A stretch of DNA of 18,547 nucleotides from Campylobacterota bacterium (GCA_030595845.1 JAUVCL010000020.1:1-18547); one strand, 5' to 3'. Positions 8,106-16,360 are shown, counted from the first letter of the stretch. Notes: a model not told the origin generated them from the letters alone. A program made the numbers and translations.

Positions 8106-9209
8106 ATGGGCCTAGGCATCGGACTTGTTGGACTACCAAATGTAGGAAAATCTACAACTTTTAACGCACTCACTAAAGCACAAAATGCTGAGTCTGCGAA
8201 CTACCCATTTTGTACTATAGAACCAAATAAGGCTGTAGTACCAGTACCAGACAAAAGATTAGATGAGCTTGCTCGTATCGTAAGTCCTGAAAAAGTACAG
8301 TACTCTACACTTGATTTTGTAGATATCGCCGGTCTTGTTGCAGGAGCGAGTAAAGGGGAAGGTCTGGGAAATAAATTTCTTGGGAATATCCGTGAAACTG
8401 AAGTCATCTTGCACATTGTAAGATGTTTTGCAGATGACAACATTGTACACACTGAAGGTTCCATAGACCCTATCCGTGATGTTGAGATCATTGAGCAGGA
8501 ATTACTTTTTGCAGATATTGATGCGCTACTTAAACGTATTGAAATGCTTAAGAAGAAAGCTAAAGGTAACGACAAAGATGCCAAAGAACAGCTTGTTGTT
8601 GCAGAAGCATTACTTAACCATATAGAAGATGGTTCTCCTGTTTCTACTTTTGAAGACAAAGAGAGTGATGGCTTTTTAGCTATGAACAAAGATTTACGTC
8701 TTCTTACTTCTAAGCCTATCATCTATGGTGCAAATGTAGATGAAGATGGACTTGGCGAAGACAGTGAGTATGTACAAAATCTCAAAGCTTACGCAGAAGA
8801 AAGAGACTCTGAAGTCATAAAACTTTGTGCCAAAGTAGAAGAAGATATGGTAGACTTTGATGATGATGAGAGAGATGAGATGCTCACCGATCTGGGTGTA
8901 ACAGAATCAGGACTGGAACAGATCATTCACAAAGGCTTTGATAAACTGGGTCTTCAATCATACTTTACTGCAGGCGTAAAAGAAGTACGTGCATGGACCA
9001 TCCGTAAAAACACGACTGCACCTAAAGCAGCAGCGGTCATACATAATGACTTTGAAAAAGGATTTATCCGTGCAGAAGTGATCAGCTATGATGACTTTGT
9101 TGAGTTTGGTGGTGAATCAGGTGCCAAAGAAGCAGGTAAAAACAGACTGGAAGGTAAAGAGTACATCGTACAAGATGGCGATGTTATGCACTTCAGGTTT
9201 AATGTATAG
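8106..9209 (+). CDS. ychF: Redox-responsive ATPase/GTPase YchF (OLA1 family)
   Basis: A conserved OBG-class P-loop protein that associates with ribosomes and, unusually for this class, prefers ATP. The 367 residues match the family length. Visible motifs are Walker A GLPNVGKST (9-17), the G3 box DIAGL (73-77) followed by ASKGEGLGNKFL, and the non-canonical G4 position NVDE (210-213), which in YchF replaces NKxD and explains the relaxed nucleotide choice. A coiled-coil insertion lies at about residues 130-175 and a C-terminal TGS domain at about 285-367, ending MHFRFNV. The ATG has AAGGAA (8095-8100) with a 5-base spacer. A REP-like doublet begins 3 bases after its stop. Confidence 0.97.
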   Translation: MGLGIGLVGLPNVGKSTTFNALTKAQNAESANYPFCTIEPNKAVVPVPDKRLDELARIVSPEKVQYSTLDFVDIAGLVAGASKGEGLGNKFLGNIRETEVILHIVRCFADDNIVHTEGSIDPIRDVEIIEQELLFADIDALLKRIEMLKKKAKGNDKDAKEQLVVAEALLNHIEDGSPVSTFEDKESDGFLAMNKDLRLLTSKPIIYGANVDEDGLGEDSEYVQNLKAYAEERDSEVIKLCAKVEEDMVDFDDDERDEMLTDLGVTESGLEQIIHKGFDKLGLQSYFTAGVKEVRAWTIRKNTTAPKAAAVIHNDFEKGFIRAEVISYDDFVEFGGESGAKEAGKNRLEGKEYIVQDGDVMHFRFNV

Positions 9210-9211
9210 GG

Positions 9212-9299
9212 AGTGGAGACTTTAGTCCCACCTAGAGTTTATTTCTTTAAGTTGAAATATTACTTTATGCAAATATTTAGTGGGACTAAAGTCACCACT
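9212..9299. repeat. REP-like inverted-repeat doublet B
   Basis: The 20-base unit at 9212-9231 (AGTGGAGACTTTAGTCCCAC) returns as its reverse complement at 9280-9299 with 19 of 20 bases matching. A 48-base AT-rich spacer separates the two. Each unit is itself an imperfect palindrome (GTGG-GACT / AGTC-CCAC around a 2-base centre, with one bulge). The whole could fold into one long hairpin after ychF, which might also act as a transcript end or stabiliser. The gap between ychF and the next gene (9210-9314) is almost entirely this element. Confidence 0.85.
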
Positions 9300-9314
9300 T
9301 CCAAAAGGATTTAT

Positions 9315-9776
9315 ATGACAAAGATTATATTGGCTGGATTAATTACTTTAGCCTTAGTTGGTTGTGACACTAAAAAAGGTACTTTTATTAACACAGTTGA
9401 AAGTCAAAATGACCATGCTACTTCTGTCAAAAAACTTGAGAATCTCATTAAGACACATGGTCTTGTACATTTTCATACCATAGACCACCAGGCAAATGCC
9501 AAAGATGTCAAGATGAACTTGAAACCGGAAACGGTTGTGGTTTTTGGTAATCCTAAAATGGGTACAGTACTTATGAACTGTAACCCTTCTATGGGCTTGG
9601 AACTACCACTTCGTATACTTATTACAACAGATTATGAGGGTAGAACCACCCTTACCTACACTAATCCTGAATATTGGTCACTTAAACACAATATCAAAGA
9701 TCAAAACTGTCTAAGCATACTCAACAAAGCAAAAATGGCACTTTTAAACCTTGCAGAAGAAACAGGAAAAAAATAA
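9315..9776 (+). CDS. DUF302-domain lipoprotein
   Basis: A 153-residue envelope protein. The N-terminus (MTKIILAGLITLALVGC) is a lipoprotein signal with lipobox LVGC and acylated C17. After a short linker, residues of about 35-150 match the DUF302 pattern: VKKLENLIKTHG, the HFHTIDHQANA stretch, VVVFGNPKMGT, then ELPLRILITTDYEGRTTLTYTNP. DUF302 proteins are of unknown function. I chose ATG 9315 because AAAGGA (9304-9309) sits 5 bases before it and the lipoprotein signal begins there. The frame is open back to 9213, but that upstream part runs through the REP-like element. It is followed without a gap by the DUF1456 gene. Confidence 0.85.
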   Translation: MTKIILAGLITLALVGCDTKKGTFINTVESQNDHATSVKKLENLIKTHGLVHFHTIDHQANAKDVKMNLKPETVVVFGNPKMGTVLMNCNPSMGLELPLRILITTDYEGRTTLTYTNPEYWSLKHNIKDQNCLSILNKAKMALLNLAEETGKK

Positions 9777-10259
9777 ATGCTTATCTCTACAAATGAAATA
9801 CTTTATCGCATACAAAAAGCACTGAACCTTACAATAGCTGAAATTCTAGAAGCCTATAAACTTGAAGCATATGTGATGGAGCCGTCTCACTTGGAAGCGC
9901 TTCTTAAACGTCGTCATGATAAGGGTTTTATGCTTTGTTCTTATGAAGAACTGGGTGTTTTTCTTGATGGACTGGTGACACTTAAAAGAGGTCCTTCTCC
10001 TAAAAATAATGCTGACGAAGTAGTAGAACTAACCAACAACCGTATACTGAAAAAGCTCCGTATAGCTTTGGAACTTAAAGAAGCCCAAACAGAGATCATT
10101 TTTGGTCTTGCAGAGATTGAATTAAGTAAACAACAAATGGCTTCCCTCTTCCGTAAAGAAGGTCATAAAAACTTTAAAGTCTGTTCAGATGCATTACTGA
10201 TGTCATTTTTAGAAGGATTGGATGAGTTTTACTACATTGGTGGAGATATGGAAGAATAA
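9777..10259 (+). CDS. DUF1456 (YehS-like) protein
   Basis: A 160-residue soluble protein built of two related halves of about 70 residues. The first has NEILYRIQKALNLT ... LEALLKRRHDKGFMLCSYEELGVFLDGL; the second has NRILKKLRIALELK ... MASLFRKEGHKNFKVCSDALLMSFLEGL. This internal duplication and the 'C-S-x-x-x-L-x-x-F-L-x-G-L' signature fit DUF1456, whose E. coli member is YehS. Its biochemical role is unknown. The ATG directly follows the TAA of the DUF302 gene, with AGGA at 9764-9767 inside that gene, so the two are probably translationally coupled. Confidence 0.85.
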   Translation: MLISTNEILYRIQKALNLTIAEILEAYKLEAYVMEPSHLEALLKRRHDKGFMLCSYEELGVFLDGLVTLKRGPSPKNNADEVVELTNNRILKKLRIALELKEAQTEIIFGLAEIELSKQQMASLFRKEGHKNFKVCSDALLMSFLEGLDEFYYIGGDMEE

Positions 10260-10520
10260 ATGAAACATTCAGACTTTTTAAAAGCATTAAAAACGTTAAA
10301 AAGTCGCCTCTTAACTACAAAACGTACAAAAAACTTTCTCTCCATACCTAAAGAAAACTCATCCCATAAAATTTACTGTACCTGCAAAGATTCCAATGGT
10401 GAAAAAAAATATCTCTATACTTCACAAAAAGAGATAGAGTATCTCCTTGCAGGCAAAAATATTTCACTTTATTCTTATCCCTGTCCTTATGAAAAAGGAT
10501 GGCATATAACTAAAGGTTAA
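10260..10520 (+). CDS. Small unrecognised protein with a CPxxxGWHIT motif
   Basis: An 86-residue basic protein that I cannot assign with confidence. The N-terminal ~30 residues are lysine/arginine-rich. The remainder contains C40 and C42 (YCTC) and, near the end, YPCPYEKGWHITKG with C75. This recalls small zinc-ribbon-like proteins ending in 'Y-x-C-P-x-C-x-G-W-H-L-T', but here the second cysteine of the C-terminal pair is glutamate. The ATG directly follows the TAA of the DUF1456 gene, with GGAAG just inside that gene, so it is the third member of the cassette. No signal peptide or membrane segment is visible. Confidence 0.7.
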   Translation: MKHSDFLKALKTLKSRLLTTKRTKNFLSIPKENSSHKIYCTCKDSNGEKKYLYTSQKEIEYLLAGKNISLYSYPCPYEKGWHITKG

Positions 10521-10584
10521 ATTTAAATAACAGCTTCACTGGAGAGTGATCAGAGCACTAAATCTACAACACAATTTTTGATAA

Positions 10585-10608
10585 TGTCAAACTTATAGAA
10601 GTTTGACA
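10585..10608. promoter_or_regulatory. Perfect 10-bp stem hairpin upstream of the DASS transporter
   Basis: TGTCAAACTT and AAGTTTGACA are perfect complements around the loop ATAG. The site lies 64 bases after the 86-residue ORF and 53 bases before the transporter ATG. It could end the upstream cassette, although no T-run follows it on the plus strand, or be a dimeric regulator's operator for the transporter gene. The rest of the 141-base gap shows no gene. Confidence 0.6.
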
Positions 10609-10661
10609 GATGATTTGTTATAGAATATAAGTGAGTATATTTTCCACATTGAGGAATTGAT

Positions 10662-12077
10662 ATGTCACACCATCAAAAAAAAACCATGAGAAAACATTGG
10701 TTGCAAATTTCTGTTTTTATTTTTGGACTGATCATCTGGTTCATACCTACCCCTTCAGGACTTGAAACACAGGCCTGGCATCTTTTCGCTATTTTTATTA
10801 CTTCCATCTTTGCGGTTATCATCAATGCTATGCCTATTTTCACCTCTTCTATCATCGCCTTGGCTGCTGTCGTTCTTACTGGGACTTTGACGACAAAACA
10901 GGCGTATAGCGGATTTTCAGAAGATTTTATTCTGCTTATTATTGTGGCCTTTCTTATTGCCCGTGGGGTCATAAAGTCCGGACTGGGTAAACGTATCGCT
11001 TTTTTGATCATTAAAAAATTTGGAACTTCAAGTTTAAAACTGGGCTATTCAGTTGTGGCTGCCGATATGTTCATCTCTCCAGCTTTTCCTAGTAATACTG
11101 CTCGTTCAGGTGTACTCTATCCAATTGTTTCTGCGTTAGCAGCAGACAGTGGTTCAAAGGTCTCTGACGGAAGCAGAAAAAAACTGGGTGCTTTTCTGAT
11201 GATGACTTCTATGGCAGGGATCACACTCTCTTCCACACTTTGGCTCACTGCAATGGCAGCGAATCCTGCAGGTGCGAAAATGGCCAAGGAAATAGGGATA
11301 GATATCTCTTATGGCTCCTGGGCATTAGCTGCTTCCGTACCGGTTTTTGTACTCTATTTACTTGTACCTTGGGTCATTTTCAAAATTTATCCGCCAGAAC
11401 TAAAAAAGACACCCGAAGCACCGATGATCGCACAGGAAGCACTGGAGAAGATGGGTTCGATACATAAGAACGAGTGGATCATGGCAGCTACCTTTATAGG
11501 TATGGTAACGTTATGGGTAATGTCCGAAACTTGGGGTATGGATAAAACAGCGGTTGCCTTTCTTGGACTGGGTATTTTGATGTTAAGCAACATCTTTACG
11601 CTTGATGACTTAAAAGGTGAAGGAAATGCTTTGGGGACACTGGTATGGTTCTCCATTCTATATGCTATGTCCAAGTATTTGAATGAACTAGGCTTCATGG
11701 GTTGGGTCGGTGAACATATTTCCACTTCTGTGGCAGGGTATTCTTGGCCTGTGGTCTATATCTCTTTGATCGTAGGCTATGTATTTATCCACTATTTCTT
11801 TGTTTCACAAACAGCACAAATGCTAGCACTCTTTTCTGTTTTTTTAAGTGTTGCGATCAAAGCAGGTGTACCGGCAGAAATGATGACTTATATGCTGCTT
11901 TTTGCAACAAACTTCAATGCCATTATCACGCCGCAGGGTTCCTCTGCGAATGTTATCTATACAGGAAGCGGTTATATAGAGGCAGGTGAAGTCTATAAGG
12001 TTGGAGGTATTGTAACCCTGGTAAATACGACAATATTCCTTACCGTCGGTACGGCATGGATGATGTTTATCTTGTGA
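10662..12077 (+). CDS. DASS-family (SLC13-type) anion/dicarboxylate transporter
   Basis: An inner-membrane carrier of the divalent anion:Na+ symporter family, which includes the dicarboxylate/tricarboxylate exchanger CitT and 2-oxoglutarate/malate translocators. The 471 residues with about 12 hydrophobic segments match the family length (about 460-490). The substrate/Na+ motif SNT is at 144-146 (SPAFPSNTARSG). The pseudo-repeated site in the second half is TPQGSSAN (423-430), followed by IYTGSGYIEAGEVYKVGG, the usual C-terminal DASS signature. The ATG has GAGGAA (10651-10656) with a 5-base spacer. It lies just upstream of a secreted glutaminase, a porin and an AspT-type exchanger, so glutamate, aspartate or a dicarboxylate is a reasonable substrate guess, but the sequence does not decide it. 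Confidence 0.93.
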   Translation: MSHHQKKTMRKHWLQISVFIFGLIIWFIPTPSGLETQAWHLFAIFITSIFAVIINAMPIFTSSIIALAAVVLTGTLTTKQAYSGFSEDFILLIIVAFLIARGVIKSGLGKRIAFLIIKKFGTSSLKLGYSVVAADMFISPAFPSNTARSGVLYPIVSALAADSGSKVSDGSRKKLGAFLMMTSMAGITLSSTLWLTAMAANPAGAKMAKEIGIDISYGSWALAASVPVFVLYLLVPWVIFKIYPPELKKTPEAPMIAQEALEKMGSIHKNEWIMAATFIGMVTLWVMSETWGMDKTAVAFLGLGILMLSNIFTLDDLKGEGNALGTLVWFSILYAMSKYLNELGFMGWVGEHISTSVAGYSWPVVYISLIVGYVFIHYFFVSQTAQMLALFSVFLSVAIKAGVPAEMMTYMLLFATNFNAIITPQGSSANVIYTGSGYIEAGEVYKVGGIVTLVNTTIFLTVGTAWMMFIL

Positions 12078-12152
12078 TACATCAAAACAAATAAAGGAGA
12101 AAAAATAAAACTGAACTGGACTTATGGAACATAAATTATATTTATGATATAG

Positions 12153-12158
12153 TATAAT
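12153..12158 (+). promoter_or_regulatory. Putative -10 box (TATAAT) for the glutaminase operon
   Basis: ATATAGTATAATTTAATA contains a perfect TATAAT 22 bases upstream of the glutaminase ATG, in the 103-base gap after the transporter gene. It suggests the glutaminase-porin-AspT genes can be transcribed separately from the upstream transporter. An isolated AAAGGAG at about 12093-12099 in the same gap has no start codon behind it. Confidence 0.55.
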
Positions 12159-12180
12159 TTAATAAAATAAAAGGGAAAAA

Positions 12181-13266
12181 ATGAAAACTGAAATTCAAAC
12201 ATTGAGCTTAATGAAAAAAGGTATGGTGACACTTTCGATAGCGTGTGCATCTTTGATATTAATGAGTACTACACCTGTTCAAGCGAAAGGTCCTTTGACA
12301 GCTGAAGCAAAAACAGCAGTAACACAAACAAACACTTTAACAGAAGCACGTATCAACGCTGTACTTAAAGAGGCGTATGAAAAATTTAAAGATAATCAAG
12401 AGGGAAAAAATGCAGATTACATTAAAGCACTTGCCATTGTTGACCCTAAAATATTTGGTATCACACTGGTCACACCAGATGGTAAAGTGTATGAAATCGG
12501 AGACACAAAAGAAGTGGTTTCTATCCAGTCCATCTCTAAAGTATTTACAGCTGCAAAAGTGATACAGGAAAAAGGTGACAAGTTTCTGCAAGAAAAAATT
12601 GGTGTCAATGCAACAGGACTAGCTTTTAACTCTATTATTGCCATTGAGTTACATGGTGGATCTGCTTCCAATCCATTTGTAAATGCTGGTGCAATTCAAT
12701 CTACTTCATGGGTAGAAGCAAAAGATTCTAAAGAGCGTTGGGCAAAAATATATGCCAATATGGATGACTATGCAGGTACAAAACTAGGTTTTAATGAAGA
12801 AGTGTATATTTCAGAAGTCAATGACAACAAAAATAACCAAGCCATCTCTAAAATACTCGATGCTCGTGGACGCATGGGATCAGACCCACTTGAAGCAACG
12901 ACAGTCTACACAAAACAGTGTTCAGTCAATGTCTCTGCACATGACCTTGGTATGATGGCTGCTACATTTGCCAATGATGGTGTGAATCCAAAAACTGGTA
13001 AAAAAGTATTAGATGAAAAGTATGTGTCAAAGATTCTGGCAGTTATGGCAACAGCAGGTCTTTATGACAATGCAGGAGACTGGTTATACCTTACAGGAAC
13101 ACCTGCCAAATCAGGTGTTGGAGGAGGAATCCTTGCTGTAGTACCTGGTCAAATGGGAATTGGTGTTGTCTCTCCACCATTAGATACATTTGGTAACTCA
13201 GTACGTGGTCAACTGGCTGCTGCCTATATCATAGACAAATTGGGTATTAACCCATTTGCACAATAA
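12181..13266 (+). CDS. glsA: Glutaminase A (serine-type) with an export signal
   Basis: Hydrolyses L-glutamine to L-glutamate and ammonia. The family is beta-lactamase-like. The nucleophile pair is S117/K120 in SIQSISKVF. Other family motifs are FGITLVTPDGKVYEIGD (92-108), FNSI (149-152), NPFVNAGAI (164-172), KQCSVNVSAHDLG (245-257), NDGVNPKTG (265-273) and PAKSGVGGGI (308-317). At 361 residues it is about 50 longer than typical bacterial glutaminases. The extra part is an N-terminal region with basic MKKG (11-14), a hydrophobic core (about 15-29) and a likely signal-peptidase site after VQA (33-35), so a periplasmic or secreted enzyme is inferred. ATG 12181 has AGGGA just upstream; ATG 12211 would give a shorter, more standard signal but lacks a good ribosome site. 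The porin gene follows after 10 bases. Confidence 0.94.
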   Translation: MKTEIQTLSLMKKGMVTLSIACASLILMSTTPVQAKGPLTAEAKTAVTQTNTLTEARINAVLKEAYEKFKDNQEGKNADYIKALAIVDPKIFGITLVTPDGKVYEIGDTKEVVSIQSISKVFTAAKVIQEKGDKFLQEKIGVNATGLAFNSIIAIELHGGSASNPFVNAGAIQSTSWVEAKDSKERWAKIYANMDDYAGTKLGFNEEVYISEVNDNKNNQAISKILDARGRMGSDPLEATTVYTKQCSVNVSAHDLGMMAATFANDGVNPKTGKKVLDEKYVSKILAVMATAGLYDNAGDWLYLTGTPAKSGVGGGILAVVPGQMGIGVVSPPLDTFGNSVRGQLAAAYIIDKLGINPFAQ

Positions 13267-13276
13267 GGAGTCAGTC

Positions 13277-14650
13277 ATGAAACTATCTTACTCAAAAACC
13301 TTGCTCTTTGCACTGCTTCCTTTTACAGGAAGCTCTTTATATGCCGCAGAATCTCTTGCACCAAGCAATGCAGTAGAAGCTGATCATGCCTATGAAACCG
13401 TTACACATACTGATACTAAAAAAGATGGTTATATTTTAGGTGATGGCTGGAAAATAAATGGTGATCTTAGAATTGGTTATGTTAACTATGACTATAGTAA
13501 TGATCCTAAGAATTTTGATCCGAACATAAACAAAGGGCATAAAGACTCAAAAGGTATTTATGTGATACCTAAAGTATCTATTACATCACCAACCTATAAT
13601 GGTTTGTCATTCAAAATTACAGGTGCAGGTGTCACTGACTTTGGTATTAATGATCCACTTTATGAAACTCGTACCTTTGCTTTTGGTAACGGTAACTCGT
13701 ATGCCATATTACAAGAAGCGTATGTCAAATATGTTAATGGTGGGCATACCTTTCTTGCAGGTAATTATGAACTTTCTACTCCTATGGTAGATGCGGATGA
13801 TTGGTACCTTTTAGCAAATACTTTCCAAGGGGCATACTATAAAAATACCACCATGGAAAACATAATGTTTGCCGGTGGATATATTTATAAGATGGCAGGT
13901 GTATGGGATGGTGGCGCACCAAATCCTCACCGTTTTCACTCTATGGCGGATCAGTCTTATGTGGATCAAAGAGATAAAGACAATGCTGGGGATGCAGGGA
14001 TGTGGGCAGGTGTGTTCCAATATGAAAAAGATGAACATACGCTCCAACTTTGGGACTATTACGCAGTAGATCTTTACAATACTTTCTTCGGTCAATATGA
14101 CTATAATGGAAAATATGATGGAGGTACCTATGATGCGGGTGCACAGATCATAAACTTCAAAGATGTTGGTGGCAATACATATACGCCCATTGATTACAGT
14201 ATTTATTCACTGAGATTTGATGGAAAATTAGACAATGGATTTGACTTTTCAACTGGTGCATCATTTTATACTGATGGACCAGGTGTCGGTGCGACACTGG
14301 GTGCATGGGGTGGATATCCATATCTTGCCAACGGTATGATCTTTCACTTTTTTGAAGCAGGAGATCTGACAAATGCCAACTCATACAAAATACAACTAGG
14401 TTATGACTTGAGTTCATCAGTCACTGATGGACTGTGGGTAGGTGCAAGATATACCTATTTTGATCTAGACCCCAAGTACGCTATCTCTTCTGAGACAGGC
14501 CTTGGACAAGAGAACCAACATAATTATGGTGTACGTGCAAGTTATAATCATCCAGATGGCTATTATTTTACAGGTACTTACGAATATGTTGATTTGGATC
14601 AGCAGAAGTCTATCTCTGCATTACGACTCATAGGTGGGTATAAGTTTTAA
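13277..14650 (+). CDS. Outer-membrane porin, OprD/MOMP-like
   Basis: A 457-residue beta-barrel protein. The N-terminal signal peptide (MKLSYSKTLLFALLPFTGSSLYA) has a likely cut after A23. The mature part has alternating aromatic/hydrophobic strands (for example KINGDLRIGYVNYDY, YYFTGTYEYVDLD) and ends in GGYKF. A terminal phenylalanine is the usual outer-membrane assembly signal. Length and style fit Campylobacterota porins of the OprD/MOMP kind, which pass small solutes including amino acids. The start at 13277 is set by AAGGAG (13265-13270), which overlaps the glutaminase stop. An ATG at 13256 in the same frame lies within the glutaminase gene and would spoil the signal peptide. It is co-transcribed with glutaminase and the AspT-type gene. 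Confidence 0.9.
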   Translation: MKLSYSKTLLFALLPFTGSSLYAAESLAPSNAVEADHAYETVTHTDTKKDGYILGDGWKINGDLRIGYVNYDYSNDPKNFDPNINKGHKDSKGIYVIPKVSITSPTYNGLSFKITGAGVTDFGINDPLYETRTFAFGNGNSYAILQEAYVKYVNGGHTFLAGNYELSTPMVDADDWYLLANTFQGAYYKNTTMENIMFAGGYIYKMAGVWDGGAPNPHRFHSMADQSYVDQRDKDNAGDAGMWAGVFQYEKDEHTLQLWDYYAVDLYNTFFGQYDYNGKYDGGTYDAGAQIINFKDVGGNTYTPIDYSIYSLRFDGKLDNGFDFSTGASFYTDGPGVGATLGAWGGYPYLANGMIFHFFEAGDLTNANSYKIQLGYDLSSSVTDGLWVGARYTYFDLDPKYAISSETGLGQENQHNYGVRASYNHPDGYYFTGTYEYVDLDQQKSISALRLIGGYKF

Positions 14651-14675
14651 AACTATAATCTAATAAGGGCTTCTC

Positions 14676-16346
14676 GTGGATATTGAACATTCTGGTAAGT
14701 TATTACTGTCATTGTTAAATCACCACTTTGAATTGGTTTTCTTTTTGGTACTTGGTTTTGGATATTACATTGGTAATATCCGACTAGGTTCTTTATCTTT
14801 AGGCGCTGTGGCTGGTGTACTTTTTGTAGGACTCATTTTTGGACATTATGGTTTTCGCATATCTACCTCAGGACAAATGATAGGATTTGCTCTATTTATA
14901 TTTTCTGTGGGCTATCAAGCAGGTCCTGGCTTTGTTGCCGTACTCAAACAAGATGGAGTAAAATATTTTGCCCTTGCCATGGTTGTAGCTTTGACAGGTT
15001 TCTCTGTCGCAGCACTCTGGGCATACTCACTTTCTTTACCACCAGGTATGTCTGCGGGCCTACTTTCTGGTGGCCTTACTTCTTCCCCTACCTTAGCTGC
15101 GGCACAAGATGCGGTTCATGCAGGTTCTGTAAGCATACCAGAGGGATGGACCAAAGATCAAGTCATTGACAACATTGCCATGGGGTATGCACTCACCTAC
15201 ATTTTTGGTTTAATTGGTCTTATTATAACGATCAAGTTTTTACCAAAATTCTTAGGTATTGACCTTATCAAAGAGGCAGAAACCTTTGAGAAAAGTTCAC
15301 AAGGAGATATGGGCTTACCTCAAAACATTATTTTACGAACTTACCGTGTGACTGCCAAAGAGATTGTATCTATGGATTTAGACACCTTACGAGAAAAGTA
15401 TTGGGATAAAAAATCTGTGGTCAAAGTGAGACGTGGAGGTAAGTTTGTACCTATAGATGAGAAGGGACTCTTTGTAGATGATGTCATTGAAGTCTTAGGT
15501 CCTCGTCAATACTTCACTTCAAAGATTTCTAATATTGCCAAAGAAATTATACCCGACTGGGAAACAAGCAGTATTCAAGACACTGCACAGATCGTCATAC
15601 AAAATCCAGAGTTAGATGGATTGAGCTGTGATGATATTGCAATAGGAAGACACTTTGGACTTTTCATTATAAACATTCAACGCAATGGGTTACATCTCCC
15701 TCACCAGGGTGATACAAAGCTTCAACAAAATGATCTACTTACCGTAGTGGGAACTGCTTCTCAAATTAAGGTGATGAGTGAATATATGGGTATGATAGAA
15801 CAAGATGGCGTAGAAACAGATATGGTGACACTCTCTTTGGGTATTGCTATTGGACTTATTGTTGGAATGTTTTCTGTAGACCTTGGTGGGGTCTCACTCG
15901 GTCTTGGCTCTGCTGGAGGTCTCTTGGCTTCAGGTCTGTTTATAGGCTATCGTCGTAGTATCAAGCCAACTTTTGGGCAACTCCCTGAACCTACACGATG
16001 GTTTTTAATGGAGTTTGGTTTACTTCTTTTTATGGCAGGAGTTGGATTACGTGCAGGAGGGGGCATTTTGGAAACGCTACATCAAAATGGTCTTATCTTG
16101 GTCATAGCCGGTATTTGTGTCACCATTACCCCTATACTCGTAGGCTATTTTGTAGGTACTAAACTCCTCAAAATTCAACCTGCACTTATTTTTGGTGCTA
16201 TCACTGGAGCCATGACATCAGGTGCTGCACTCTCCGTAGTCATCAAAGAAGCCAAAAGTCCTGTTCCTGCACTTGGGTATACAGGTACTTATGCTTTTGC
16301 CAATGTCATACTTGTCATTGCCGGTTCTTTAATTATGATATTTTAA
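14676..16346 (+). CDS. AspT/YidE/YbjL-type transporter with two RCK_C domains
   Basis: An inner-membrane antiporter-like protein of the aspartate:alanine exchanger (AAEx) family; the founding AspT swaps L-aspartate for L-alanine. The 556 residues match the family (about 540-560). A first membrane half (about 19-190) contains GLTSSPTLAAAQDA (133-146). Two cytoplasmic RCK_C (TrkA-C) domains occupy about 215-285 and 300-375, and the second membrane half (about 384-556) contains GAMTSGAALSVVIKEA (511-526) and PALGYTGTYAFANV (531-544). The start is GTG, with AAGGG (14665-14669) 6 bases upstream. It follows the porin by 25 bases. The substrate is inferred from family and neighbours: glutamate or aspartate would fit the glutaminase product. 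Some family members (YidE, YbjL) have other or unknown substrates. Confidence 0.92.
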   Translation: MDIEHSGKLLLSLLNHHFELVFFLVLGFGYYIGNIRLGSLSLGAVAGVLFVGLIFGHYGFRISTSGQMIGFALFIFSVGYQAGPGFVAVLKQDGVKYFALAMVVALTGFSVAALWAYSLSLPPGMSAGLLSGGLTSSPTLAAAQDAVHAGSVSIPEGWTKDQVIDNIAMGYALTYIFGLIGLIITIKFLPKFLGIDLIKEAETFEKSSQGDMGLPQNIILRTYRVTAKEIVSMDLDTLREKYWDKKSVVKVRRGGKFVPIDEKGLFVDDVIEVLGPRQYFTSKISNIAKEIIPDWETSSIQDTAQIVIQNPELDGLSCDDIAIGRHFGLFIINIQRNGLHLPHQGDTKLQQNDLLTVVGTASQIKVMSEYMGMIEQDGVETDMVTLSLGIAIGLIVGMFSVDLGGVSLGLGSAGGLLASGLFIGYRRSIKPTFGQLPEPTRWFLMEFGLLLFMAGVGLRAGGGILETLHQNGLILVIAGICVTITPILVGYFVGTKLLKIQPALIFGAITGAMTSGAALSVVIKEAKSPVPALGYTGTYAFANVILVIAGSLIMIF

Positions 16347-16360
16347 GTGAAAGGATGAAG

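Noticed and set aside
8201..8722. 173-codon minus-strand open frame inside ychF
   Set aside because: Serine/leucine-rich antisense translation of ychF; no ribosome site and no recognisable domain.
9213..9314. Extended N-terminus for the DUF302 protein
   Set aside because: The extra codons run through the REP-like inverted repeats, while the ATG at 9315 has a good ribosome site and begins a lipoprotein signal.
13811..14417. Overlapping frames in other registers inside the porin gene
   Set aside because: The porin frame has a signal peptide, beta-strand pattern and terminal phenylalanine; the others are shadows.
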